From Noviherbaspirillum denitrificans (GTDB lineage Bacteria > Pseudomonadota > Gammaproteobacteria > Burkholderiales > Burkholderiaceae_D), in contig NZ_LSTO01000001.1 in NCBI RefSeq assembly GCF_002211445.1, positions 4,152,841-4,216,840 of the forward strand: DNA of 64,000 bases. The letters run 5' to 3'. The position numbers were made by a program, and so were the translations under genes. Positions 8,802 through 20,167 of the stretch are shown here, piece by piece. Numbering within the stretch: position 1 is the stretch's first letter; each line of letters opens with the position of its first letter. Below the pieces are notes generated by a model, which did no database searches, had not been told where the DNA came from, and saw nothing but the letters and a program-made list of their open reading frames with translations.

Positions 8802-9701
8802 GCAAGGGTAAGCGCTCATCGTCAGCGAGCAGTGCCGGCCGTCAGAACGAAGGCGCGCCTGGCTGCCGACCACCAGGGTCGCCTTCTCGCGGACGTGCCC
8901 GAAAGGTAGGCCCGTCAACACGGGCACTCCCAGCCGTGCACGCAGGTAGGCAAGCATGGATGCAAAGGTGTAGCCATTGTCGTATTCCGTCAGCGTGTAG
9001 CTCGAGAAATCACCGAACACCACTGCCTTCTGATCCAGCAGACCGGCGTATTGCATCTGAAGCAGCATGCGCTCGATGCGGTACGGATGCTCGTTCACAT
9101 CCTCGATAAAGAGGATGCCACCGTTAATACGTTGCAGATAAGGTGTGCCAATCAGGTGGGTCAGCATTGTCAGGTTGCCACCCCAAAGCGCTCCCGAAAC
9201 ATCCAGTTCGGGATTGCCCTCTGCTTCGAATGCAATGGTATGCGACGGTCCGCGAACGCAGCGCCAGAAATGGTCCAGGGTGAAGTCGCTCGGATCGTCG
9301 CGCGAGAAATCGATGCAAACCATGGGACCGGCAAAACTCGGTGTTCCGCCCTCTGCAAGCAGCGCCATATGCAAAGCCGTGAAATCGCTGTGGCCGACAA
9401 ACAGCTTGCCGCTTGTCGCCAGCAGCTTCATGTCGAGCGCCGGAAGGATGCGCGACATGCCATAGCCGCCGCGCAGGGCCAGGATGACCTGCACATCAGG
9501 ATCCTCGGCAGCCTTGTGCAGCGCGCGGACGCGCTCCTCATCGGTGCCGCCGAAGCGCTCGTGCTTCTTGTCGGGATCGTAGTACTCGCGCACTGTGCAT
9601 CCTGCAGCACGCAAGCGTTCGATGCCCCGCACATAGCTGGAAAGGTCCGGCGCATAGCCGCTAGGCGCGGCAATCGCCACGCCGATATTGCTCATGTCCA
9701 T
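8790..9701 (-). CDS. ldcA: LD-carboxypeptidase (peptidase S66)
   Basis: Cytosolic LD-carboxypeptidase family, which removes the terminal D-Ala from murein tetrapeptides during peptidoglycan recycling. 303 residues. The Ser-Glu-His triad of family S66 is visible: S105 in KLFVGHSDFTALH, E200 in GGILFIEDVNEHPYRIERML, and H269 in LTGLPFGHVREKATL. The N-terminal IAAPSGY and the VILALRGGYGMSRILP loop are also typical. No signal sequence, fitting a cytosolic recycling role. The start is ATG 9701, with a second ATG two codons in. Its stop lies inside the 3' end of the convergent epimerase gene; no terminator is seen in the overlap. Confidence 0.93.
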   Translation of the reverse strand: MDMSNIGVAIAAPSGYAPDLSSYVRGIERLRAAGCTVREYYDPDKKHERFGGTDEERVRALHKAAEDPDVQVILALRGGYGMSRILPALDMKLLATSGKLFVGHSDFTALHMALLAEGGTPSFAGPMVCIDFSRDDPSDFTLDHFWRCVRGPSHTIAFEAEGNPELDVSGALWGGNLTMLTHLIGTPYLQRINGGILFIEDVNEHPYRIERMLLQMQYAGLLDQKAVVFGDFSSYTLTEYDNGYTFASMLAYLRARLGVPVLTGLPFGHVREKATLVVGSQARLRSDGRHCSLTMSAYPCLGG

Positions 9702-9740
9702 CTGTGAAGTCTTCTGGTGTGTCGCCTGACGCTATTGTAG

Positions 9741-10652
9741 CTAGGCGCTACGCACTTCAGGTTCGCCGCCCGCCTTGCAGTGCTCGGCGATCATCCCCGA
9801 CAGGAGTCCGTCGAGCGCGGGCGGAAAGTCGTGTCCCATGCCTTCGATGATCTTCAGCGTCGACCCGCGCACGCAATGCGCAACGTCACGGCCGCACGCA
9901 AGCGGAACCAGTGGGTCGTCGGTGCCGTGGATGACCAGGGTTGGCACCTTGATGGTGCGCAGTAGCGCCACCTGGTCGCCCGACGACGTTACCGCCATCA
10001 TCTGCCGTGCGGTGCCGCTCACGCATACATTGCGACGCACGCTTTGCTCCACGCGCCTGCGCAGCTCGGCTTCCGGCACCGGATAACGTGTGCCACCCAA
10101 CAAGCGGAACAGCTCCACGTTATGGTCGATTACGCTGTTGATGTCGCGCGGGTTCTTTGGCCGGGAAAACATCGCATGTCCTGCCGCCATGGAAGGTCCG
10201 GGCAAGCCCGGCCGGCCGCTGGTGGACATGATCGAAGTCAGCGACAGCACGCGTTCCGGGTGGCGGCCCGCGATGATTTGCGCAATCATGCCGCCCATGG
10301 ACGCGCCGACGATGTGCGCCTTTTCAATTTCGAGCGCATCGAGCAGGCAGACGCCATCCTTCGCCATGTCGTACAAGGTATAGCCGCTGAACAGCGGCAT
10401 GTGGAACAACGACTTGAAGAAAGCCATTTGCAGGTTGGGCTTGCCGAACTGTTCCATCTTGGTCGACAGACCGCTGTCACGGTTGTCGAACCGGATGACA
10501 CGTAAGCCCTCCGAAGTCAGTCCCTTGCAGAATGCATCCGGCCATGAAATGAGCTGCAAACCCAGGCCGGCGATGAGCAGGACCGCTTCCCCCTTCGGGT
10601 CGCCCTGCGTGTCGTAGGCCAGCTGGATGCCGTTTGCTGCGGTAGTTGGCAA
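9741..10652 (-). CDS. Alpha/beta hydrolase
   Basis: Alpha/beta-hydrolase-fold enzyme of unknown substrate. I take TTG 10652 as the start: it has GGAAGGA 6 bases upstream and gives PTTAANGIQLAYDTQGDP as the N-terminus, typical of the fold. A longer reading to TTG 10718 is open but lacks a site. The 303-residue product has LLIAGLGLQLISWP (oxyanion region), RFDNRDSGLS, the nucleophile elbow VGASMGGMIAQ (Ser118), the acid in VIHGTDDPLVP and the His in IEGMGHDFPP. A cap region with KSLFHMPLFSGYTLYDM follows strand 5. Such proteins are often called 3-oxoadipate enol-lactonase or aclacinomycin-methylesterase-like; nothing nearby indicates a pathway. It is read separately from tadA, 166 bases upstream. 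Confidence 0.85.
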   Translation of the reverse strand: MPTTAANGIQLAYDTQGDPKGEAVLLIAGLGLQLISWPDAFCKGLTSEGLRVIRFDNRDSGLSTKMEQFGKPNLQMAFFKSLFHMPLFSGYTLYDMAKDGVCLLDALEIEKAHIVGASMGGMIAQIIAGRHPERVLSLTSIMSTSGRPGLPGPSMAAGHAMFSRPKNPRDINSVIDHNVELFRLLGGTRYPVPEAELRRRVEQSVRRNVCVSGTARQMMAVTSSGDQVALLRTIKVPTLVIHGTDDPLVPLACGRDVAHCVRGSTLKIIEGMGHDFPPALDGLLSGMIAEHCKAGGEPEVRSA

Positions 10653-10818
10653 AGGTGTTCCTTCCCGTATTTGTGTCGTGCCGCCTTCACCTGATGCGGC
10701 AGTGACGGAAGATTGCAATCCTCATGCCGACGCCGATTTGCCCGGCAATGAAGGCTCGCCGGCCCGGGGCGTGTAAATTCGGCACGCCCGCATGGAAAAA
10801 CTTCCCGCCGATCCGCGC

Positions 10819-11761
<943 letters not shown>

Positions 11762-11766
11762 GGTAT

Positions 11767-12402
11767 TCAGGGTATTTGCAGCAGTTTGTGTGTTTGCAGG
11801 CTCAGTTTCCACTTCGGGTTGGTGCGGCACATCTCGATCGCCAGGCGTGTATTGTGCGCGGCGTCGGGGCCGTCCATCGGCTGCAGGTAAAAATGGTCGA
11901 AGTCGAGCGATTCGTACGTCGCTACGTCCTGGTTTGCCTGCGGGATCACGACCTTGAGTTCGTTCCCGCGCCGGACCACCAGTTCCGAGCCGACCTTGGG
12001 ACTCACGCAAATCCAGTCCACACCATCCGGTACGGCGATCGTGCCATTGGTTTCAATGGCAATCTCAAAGCCGCGCGCATGCATCGCCTCGATGAGCGCG
12101 CCATCGAGCTGGAGCAACGGCTCGCCGCCGGTGAACACGACGAACTTGCTCTTCGTGTAGGCAGCCGGCCACAGCGCGTCGATCGTTTCCGCCAGTGCGG
12201 CGCCGTCCGCAAATTTTCCGCCGCGCACGCCATCGGTGCCGACAAAATCGGTGTCGCAGAACTTGCAGATCGCCGACGCGCGGTCGCTTTCGCGGCCTGT
12301 CCACAGGTTGCAGCCCGCAAAGCGGCAGAACACGGCCGGACGGCCGGCATGCGTTCCCTCGCCCTGCAAGGTATAGAAGATTTCCTTGACGCTGTAAGTC
12401 AA
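11767..12402 (-). CDS. queE: 7-carboxy-7-deazaguanine synthase, CX14CX2C type
   Basis: Radical-SAM enzyme making 7-carboxy-7-deazaguanine from the QueD product, on the way to queuosine. The best start is TTG 12402 (reads MTYSVKEIFYTLQGEG, the usual beginning in this group) with GGAA upstream; an ATG at 12444 would add 14 residues of unlikely sequence. 211 residues. The cluster motif is not the standard CX3CX2C: CRFAGCNLWTGRESD continues to ICKFCDTDF, giving C-X14-C-X2-C, a variant known from Burkholderia QueE. SAM-binding VFTGGEPLLQLD and IETNGTIAVPDGVDWICVSPK follow. First gene of queE-queD-tadA. Confidence 0.94.
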   Translation of the reverse strand: MTYSVKEIFYTLQGEGTHAGRPAVFCRFAGCNLWTGRESDRASAICKFCDTDFVGTDGVRGGKFADGAALAETIDALWPAAYTKSKFVVFTGGEPLLQLDGALIEAMHARGFEIAIETNGTIAVPDGVDWICVSPKVGSELVVRRGNELKVVIPQANQDVATYESLDFDHFYLQPMDGPDAAHNTRLAIEMCRTNPKWKLSLQTHKLLQIP

Positions 12403-12475
12403 TTTGCGTTTCCAAATGCCGGGAGCCGTGCCGCAGGTTTCCACCCGCGCACGGCTTCATCCCGTTCGGTTCAGC

Positions 12476-12492
12476 CCCGGCGCAGTGCCGGG
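12476..12492 (-). terminator. GC hairpin downstream of guaA without a U-tract
   Basis: CCCGGC (12476-12481) pairs with GCCGGG (12487-12492) around a 5-base loop, between the guaA stop and the queE start. There is no T-run, so it could be a Rho-dependent or processing structure and need not stop transcription into queE. Confidence 0.35.
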
Positions 12493-12502
12493 ACGGGAAT
12501 GC

Positions 12503-14083
<1,581 letters not shown>

Positions 14084-14099
14084 GGATGTGCTTCTGCTA

Positions 14100-15125
14100 T
14101 CAGGATAAATCTGGTGTCGCGGTCATGACACGGTTGCGTCCCGCATCTTTTGCCGCATAGAGGGCCACGTCGGCCCGGCTGATCAATTCTTCGGTGGTCG
14201 CCGTCGGGAACAGGTCCGTCGACGCAATACCGGCGCTGATTGTCAGGTTCAGCGATACATCGTTGATGGCCTCGGGCTGCGCCGCAATCGTCGCACGCAT
14301 GCGCTCGGCCACGGCCTCGGCCGTCTTGTGGGACGACCCGGGCAGCACGATCAGGAACTCTTCGCCACCGTAACGCCCGAGGGCTTCCTGCGGTCGGATG
14401 CAAGAGCGAAGCCGGCTGGCCACCTTCACAAGGACCGCGTCACCCGCGGGATGTCCGTAGGTGTCGTTGATCCTCTTGAAATAGTCGAGGTCGGCAACGA
14501 TCAGCGATAGCGGAACGCCTGCATTGTCGCACCGGATCGCCTCGATCGTCAGGATACGCATGATCGCGCCGCGGTTCCATGTTCCGATCAGCGGATCGAT
14601 CAACGATTTCCTGCGCAAGTTCTTGTTCTTCTTTTCGAGTGCGAGCTGCGATGCATTCATGAACCGCATCTCCAGCTCGCGCTCGACCAGTGCAGCGAGG
14701 TCAGCCAGCGACTGGCGGTCGCTTTCCCGGAAAACCGGACGCGGCGAATGATCAACCAGGCAAATCCGTCCTGCCAGCGCCTTGTCCGGCCCATAGACCG
14801 GATGGGATGCATAAAACCGGATATGCGGACCTCCTGTCACATGGCGGTGCTGGCCAAGGGAGCGATGAATGCTGGCATCAGCCACCACCACCGGATGTTC
14901 CGAAGCCGAGATCTCGTGGCAGAACGCCGTTTCGATGTCGGCCATCGTGTCAACACCCGCTGGAGCCGGTGCATCCCCAAAGACGATGACGCAATTCGAT
15001 ACATTGAACAGTTTCTTGCCCAGGCGGCGAATGCGCTGCATCTGCTGGTCGCTCTCGATACATGCAGCCAGCGGCAGTCCGGACGGCGCGACCACGTCTG
15101 CTCGTCCAGAGGTGCCAGCCGTCAT
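14100..15125 (-). CDS. GAF-GGDEF protein, probable diguanylate cyclase
   Basis: 341 residues. Residues ~22-155 look like a GAF sensory domain (ends [26 protein letters not shown]), a linker helix follows, and ~172-335 is GGDEF, which makes c-di-GMP from two GTP. The active-site loop RYGGEEF (253-257) is intact; [18 protein letters not shown] carries metal and substrate residues. The I-site RXXD upstream of GGEEF reads R244-P-Q-E247, so product inhibition through a normal I-site is doubtful. No membrane segment: a cytosolic cyclase with its ligand unknown. Start ATG 15125 has GGGAG at 7 bases. The gene sits 33 bases after guaB and 16 before guaA, an unusual place for a cyclase inside a GMP-synthesis operon. 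Confidence 0.9.
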   Translation of the reverse strand: MTAGTSGRADVVAPSGLPLAACIESDQQMQRIRRLGKKLFNVSNCVIVFGDAPAPAGVDTMADIETAFCHEISASEHPVVVADASIHRSLGQHRHVTGGPHIRFYASHPVYGPDKALAGRICLVDHSPRPVFRESDRQSLADLAALVERELEMRFMNASQLALEKKNKNLRRKSLIDPLIGTWNRGAIMRILTIEAIRCDNAGVPLSLIVADLDYFKRINDTYGHPAGDAVLVKVASRLRSCIRPQEALGRYGGEEFLIVLPGSSHKTAEAVAERMRATIAAQPEAINDVSLNLTISAGIASTDLFPTATTEELISRADVALYAAKDAGRNRVMTATPDLS

Positions 15126-15158
15126 CGCAGCACTCCCGCAGCCATCCGGCAGAAAGCG

Positions 15159-16651
<1,493 letters not shown>

Positions 16652-16771
16652 CAGTAATCCATCCAGTACGTCGTTTTTACATGCAATCCGGGAACACAGG
16701 CCCCTCCGGTTCATTGACAGCACGAACAAAGCGTGGCGAAATCCGGGCATACCCCGACACGAAGGAATCCG

Positions 16772-17272
16772 ATGAAGCGCGCGCTGCTCCCGAACCTCCT
16801 CGCCGCTGGCGCAGCGGTGGCCGCACTGCTGCTACCGGTAGCAGCCTCCGCACAGTACATTTGGCTGGACGAAAAGGGTTCCAGGCATTATTCGGACATG
16901 CCGCCTCCGCCTTCGGTGCCGAGCAACCGCATTCTGAAGCAACCTGGCGCGCCGGCGAGCGCACAGCAAAACCCAGCCGACGAAAAACCGGCCAATGCCG
17001 CGAAAACCGCACCGACACTGGCCGAGCAGAATGCCGAGTTCCGCAAGCGTCGCGCAGATCAGGCGGAAAAGGAAAAGAAAGCTGCGGACGAGGCGGCCCG
17101 CGCGGCGGACAAGGCGAAGAACTGCGAACGGGCGCACGACTTCCAGCGCTTGCTTGACTCAGGCGAGCGCATTGCCCGCACCGACAAGAATGGAGAACGC
17201 ACATTCTTGACAGATGAGCAACGCGCACGTGAATCACGCGAGAACCGGCAGACCCTCGCTGACTGCAAGTAA
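16772..17272 (+). CDS. DUF4124 domain protein, exported
   Basis: 166 residues from ATG 16772, which has GAAGGA 6 bases upstream. An N-terminal signal peptide (LLAAGAAVAALLLPVAASA) ends before QYIWLDEKG. The DUF4124 domain follows at once: YIWLDEKGSRHYSDMPPPP, the short W-x-D-x-x-G-x-x-H/Y-S-D-x-P-P pattern. The rest is a charged Lys/Glu/Ala-rich helical segment (~70-120, coiled-coil-like) and a C-terminal part with two Cys (NCERAHDFQRLL ... LADCK). Function is unknown; a periplasmic or envelope-attached role follows from the signal peptide. Monocistronic, convergent with rnfH and sharing its terminator. Confidence 0.85.
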   Translation: MKRALLPNLLAAGAAVAALLLPVAASAQYIWLDEKGSRHYSDMPPPPSVPSNRILKQPGAPASAQQNPADEKPANAAKTAPTLAEQNAEFRKRRADQAEKEKKAADEAARAADKAKNCERAHDFQRLLDSGERIARTDKNGERTFLTDEQRARESRENRQTLADCK

Positions 17273-17283
17273 TTTAAATTCAC

Positions 17284-17310
17284 AAAAACCGGTGCAAATT
17301 ACCGGTTTTT
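17284..17310. terminator. Bidirectional intrinsic terminator (DUF4124 gene / rnfH)
   Basis: A perfect 10-bp stem, 17284-17293 with 17301-17310, begins with five A and ends with five T, so it is an intrinsic terminator in both directions. The last codons of rnfH (minus) overlap it. Confidence 0.9.
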
Positions 17311-17595
17311 CAATTCACCCTTCTTTTCGGCACGCTTGCGCCGGGATTCCTTAGGATCCGCCACAAGCGGCCGGTAGATTTCGATCCGGTCGCGCTCATG
17401 CAGCAAGGTGTCAAGCTCCTTGAGCTTCCCGAAGATGCCCACCCGGCACTGCCCGATGTCGATCTCAGGTGCTTCTTGCAACACACCGCTGGACTCGACC
17501 GCAGCCCGGATGGTCGCACCTTCCTCGACCTTCATCTCCCGCAGGAACTGCAGGCCCGGCCGCGCATAGCAAACCTGGACGCGGATGTCAGCCAT
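17299..17595 (-). CDS. rnfH: RnfH family ubiquitin-fold protein
   Basis: Small RnfH/YfjF-family protein with a beta-grasp fold, 98 residues from ATG 17595 (MADIRVQVCYARPGLQFL). Family marks are EGATIRAAVESSGVL, VGIFGKLKELDTLLHERDRIEIYRPLVADPKE and a basic tail (RRKRAEKKGELK). In enterobacteria this gene lies in the ratA-ratB region near smpB, the arrangement seen here: it follows ratA with an 8-base overlap. Its molecular role is not established; the family name comes from Rnf clusters, but no rnf genes are here. The stop lies in the shared terminator. Confidence 0.92.
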   Translation of the reverse strand: MADIRVQVCYARPGLQFLREMKVEEGATIRAAVESSGVLQEAPEIDIGQCRVGIFGKLKELDTLLHERDRIEIYRPLVADPKESRRKRAEKKGELKNR

Positions 17596-18019
17596 ACACG
17601 GTCTCCGCCCGCTTGCAGAAGGAGTCAACAAAGCTGTTTGCGATCATGTTGAACACGGGGCCAATGACCTGCTCCAGCACGCGGCTGGAGAACTCGTAAT
17701 GCAGGTCGAAGTCGATCTTGCATGCATCTTCGCGCAGCGCTTTGAAAGTCCAGACACCATGAAGATGCTTGAACGGCCCCTCCAGCAGTGTCATGGTGAT
17801 CGAAGCCGGCCGGACATGCAGATTCTCGGTTGAGAATGTCTGCTTCACCCCGTGGTAATTGATCTTGAGGGTCGCGACGACCTTTTCCCCGTCACGCTGG
17901 CGCACTTCCGTCCCGCCGCACCAGGGGAGGAATTTCGGATAATCCTCGATATTGTCGACCAGCGCAAACATCTGCTCCGCGCTATAACCGAGCAATACAG
18001 ACTTATGAACGACAGCCAT
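17588..18019 (-). CDS. ratA: RatA-like START/coenzyme Q-binding protein
   Basis: 143 residues of the START/Coq10 fold. MAVVHKSVLLGYSAEQMFALVDNIEDYPKFLPWC at the start and the C-terminal FDLHYEFSSRVLEQVIGP ... FVDSFCKRAETVYG are the standard ends of this family. In E. coli RatA was described as a 50S-binding toxin that blocks subunit joining; Coq10 homologues bind ubiquinone, and which role applies here cannot be told from sequence. It overlaps rnfH by 8 bases and is divergent from smpB across 67 bases. A minus-strand promoter can be read in that gap. Confidence 0.92.
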   Translation of the reverse strand: MAVVHKSVLLGYSAEQMFALVDNIEDYPKFLPWCGGTEVRQRDGEKVVATLKINYHGVKQTFSTENLHVRPASITMTLLEGPFKHLHGVWTFKALREDACKIDFDLHYEFSSRVLEQVIGPVFNMIANSFVDSFCKRAETVYG

Positions 18020-18033
18020 GCGAAATTAACCGT

Positions 18034-18062
18034 TTGTTAGAATACGAGATTCGAATTTTAAC
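18034..18062 (+). promoter_or_regulatory. Candidate smpB promoter
   Basis: TTGTTA (18034-18039) and TTTAAC (18057-18062) are separated by 17 bases, each 4/6 to the sigma-70 consensus, ending 24 bases before smpB. It overlaps the candidate ratA promoter on the other strand. Confidence 0.5.
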
Positions 18063-18082
18063 TGACCCGGCCTGTTTCCCAA
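18055..18082 (-). promoter_or_regulatory. Candidate ratA-rnfH promoter
   Basis: On the minus strand TTGGGA (18077-18082) and TAAAAT (18055-18060) are 16 bases apart, 4/6 and 5/6 to consensus. It lies 35 bases upstream of the ratA start. Confidence 0.55.
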
Positions 18083-18086
18083 ATTC

Positions 18087-18536
18087 ATGACCATTGTTGA
18101 TAATAAAAAAGCCTTCCATGATTATTTCATCGAGGAGCGCTACGAAGCCGGCATGGTGTTGCAGGGTTGGGAAGTCAAGTCGATCCGCGCAGGTCGCGTG
18201 CAGCTGAAGGAAGCCTACGTCATCGTCCGTCAGGGCGAAGTGTTCCTGTTCGGCTCGCACATCAGTCCGCTTCCCACTGCATCGACGCATATCAACCCGG
18301 ATCCTGTCCGCACCCGCAAGCTGCTGCTGAAGTCAGACGAAACCAAGAAGCTCATCGGCAAGGTCGAGCGCGCCGGGTACACGCTCGTCCCGCTGAACCT
18401 GCATTACACCCGAGGCCGCATCAAATGCGAGATCGGCCTCGCCAAGGGCAAAAAACAGCACGACAAACGCGAAAGCGAAAAGCAGCGCGACTGGCAGCGC
18501 GAACAGCAATCGATCATGAAGCAGAACCGCCGCTAG
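18087..18536 (+). CDS. smpB: SsrA-binding protein SmpB
   Basis: Binds tmRNA and places it in stalled ribosomes for trans-translation. 149 residues. N-terminal [31 protein letters not shown], central [12 protein letters not shown], and [30 protein letters not shown] are all diagnostic. The basic C-terminal tail ([13 protein letters not shown]) is the part that enters the mRNA channel. ssrA itself is not in the window. The last 23 bases overlap the 3' end of qmcA on the opposite strand. Confidence 0.97.
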   Translation: MTIVDNKKAFHDYFIEERYEAGMVLQGWEVKSIRAGRVQLKEAYVIVRQGEVFLFGSHISPLPTASTHINPDPVRTRKLLLKSDETKKLIGKVERAGYTLVPLNLHYTRGRIKCEIGLAKGKKQHDKRESEKQRDWQREQQSIMKQNRR

Positions 18537-19464
18537 GCCTTGCGTCTTTCTGTGATTTCACCACCTGCATCGCGCCGGCAATCAATCCGCTGATTTCGCC
18601 CATATTCGCGGGGACGATCAGTGAATTGTTGGTCTTGGCCAGCTGCGAGAACGCATTCACGTATTGCTCCGCAACTTTCAGGTTGACCGCATCCGATCCG
18701 CCCGGTTCACGAATAGCGGCGGCGGTTTTCCGCAAGGCTTCGGCGCTGGCTTCGGCAATCGCAAGAATGGCCGCTGCCTGGCCCTGGGCCCGGTTGATGG
18801 CGGCCTGCTTGTCGCCTTCCGATTTGGCGATGGCCGCCTCACGCTCACCGGTAGCGATATTGATCTGCTCCTGTTTGCGGCCCTCCGACGCAGCAATCAA
18901 CGCCCGCTTCTCGCGCTCTGCAGTGATTTGCGCCTGCATGGCGTGCAGGATTTCCTTGGGCGGCGTCAGGTCCTTGATTTCATAGCGGAGCACCTTCACG
19001 CCCCAGTTCGCTGCCGACTCGTCGATGGCTGAAACGATTGCCTTGTTGATGTGCTCCCGCTCCTCGAAGGTCTTGTCCAGCTCCATGCGACCGATGACGG
19101 AACGCAGAGTGGTCTGCGCGAGCTGCGTGATGGCGGCGATATAGTTCGACGAACCGTACGACGCTCGCATCGCGTCCGTCACCTGGAAGTACAGGATGCC
19201 GTCCACCTGCAATTGTGTGTTGTCCTTCGTAATGCAAACCTGGCTCGGAACGTCGAGCGGGATTTCCTTCAGCGAATGTTTGTATGCGATACGATCAATG
19301 AAGGGAAGAACGATGTTAAGCCCGGGACCGAGCGTTGCGTTGTACTTGCCAAGGCGCTCGACCACCCACGCATGCTGCTGCGGCACCACGTTGATCGTCT
19401 TGACGACGAACACCACGGCAACGATGAACAGGACCATGCTGACACTTCCGAAACCAAAGTCCAT
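18514..19464 (-). CDS. qmcA: SPFH/band-7 membrane protein, QmcA-like (paraslipin)
   Basis: 316 residues. An N-terminal membrane anchor (~5-22, [17 protein letters not shown]) precedes the SPFH domain (~25-190), which starts [18 protein letters not shown] and contains [20 protein letters not shown]. The Ala/Glu-rich coiled coil ([20 protein letters not shown]) drives assembly of large membrane cages in this family. These proteins pair with NfeD-type proteins, and nfeD is the gene immediately upstream, 15 bases away. Shine-Dalgarno GGAGG is 5 bases before the ATG. Likely roles are inner-membrane microdomain organisation and protease control, inferred from E. coli QmcA. Confidence 0.93.
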   Translation of the reverse strand: MDFGFGSVSMVLFIVAVVFVVKTINVVPQQHAWVVERLGKYNATLGPGLNIVLPFIDRIAYKHSLKEIPLDVPSQVCITKDNTQLQVDGILYFQVTDAMRASYGSSNYIAAITQLAQTTLRSVIGRMELDKTFEEREHINKAIVSAIDESAANWGVKVLRYEIKDLTPPKEILHAMQAQITAEREKRALIAASEGRKQEQINIATGEREAAIAKSEGDKQAAINRAQGQAAAILAIAEASAEALRKTAAAIREPGGSDAVNLKVAEQYVNAFSQLAKTNNSLIVPANMGEISGLIAGAMQVVKSQKDARPSGGSAS

Positions 19465-19479
19465 TCTTTCCTCCGTTTT

Positions 19480-19932
19480 TTATAAATTGGCTGTGCCGGA
19501 TTCGGCAACCACGAGGCGGTTTCCACGCACCTCACGTATGACGTAGGTCCCCGGCCTCGCCTGTGCGTGTGCATCGAGCTCCACGTCCCACATCGCACCC
19601 CGGTACATGACGCGCGCGGTCCGCACGCCACCCTGCTGCCCGGCCCACTCGTCGACGACCAGTGTTTGCCCGATATCCAGGTTGACGTTGGGATCTCGCT
19701 GCGCATCCCGTCTCGATGTTTTACCCCACTTGCTCCGGCGAAGTCCATACGTCGCGATGGCACCGGCTATACCGGCCACAGCGAGCTGGACTGCAGTGCC
19801 GCCCCCGGCAAGTGCCGCCAAGCCACCGGCGACCAAGCCGATGGCAATCATCAGCAGGTAGAAGGTGCCGGTGAACATTTCCAGCACCACGAGAACTCCT
19901 GCCACTCCGAACCACGCTATCCACTCGCTCAT
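19480..19932 (-). CDS. NfeD family membrane protein (short form)
   Basis: 150 residues, the short NfeD form without the ClpP-like protease domain. Hydrophobic segments at ~5-25 (WFGVAGVLVVLEMFTGTFYLL) and ~28-62 are followed by a soluble C-terminal OB-fold domain (~80-148) with GQTLVVDEW, RVMYRGAMWDVELD and YVIREVRGNRLVV, the usual NfeD C-terminal pattern. AGGAG lies 6 bases before the ATG. It forms an operon with the SPFH gene qmcA, the partnership expected for NfeD. The ppsA terminator lies ~40 bases upstream, so nfeD needs its own promoter in a short space, and none is obvious. Confidence 0.9.
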   Translation of the reverse strand: MSEWIAWFGVAGVLVVLEMFTGTFYLLMIAIGLVAGGLAALAGGGTAVQLAVAGIAGAIATYGLRRSKWGKTSRRDAQRDPNVNLDIGQTLVVDEWAGQQGGVRTARVMYRGAMWDVELDAHAQARPGTYVIREVRGNRLVVAESGTANL

Positions 19933-19973
19933 CGTGCGCTCCTGTTTGCCCTCATTTTCGGCCGCCGGAAAAC

Positions 19974-20007
19974 AAAAAGCCCCCGTTACCTGGAAGGCGA
20001 CGGGGGC
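19974..20007 (-). terminator. Intrinsic terminator of ppsA
   Basis: On the minus strand an 8-bp stem of G/C-rich arms (20000-20007 and 19979-19986) with a 13-base loop is followed by TTTTT. It lies ~160 bases after the ppsA stop and separates ppsA from nfeD-qmcA. Confidence 0.88.
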
Positions 20008-20167
20008 GCAATACGAAGGTACTGCTGTTTTTGTTGGTTATTGTTCGGCGACAAGTTGGGCTAAGTCTAATCGAAAACCCAGGTGCATCAAATGTTTCAG
20101 CTCAGATTTTTGCTGACTTACAACACCTTTTTCACCTGGATACAACTTTCGTCAAGACTCTGCCTGA

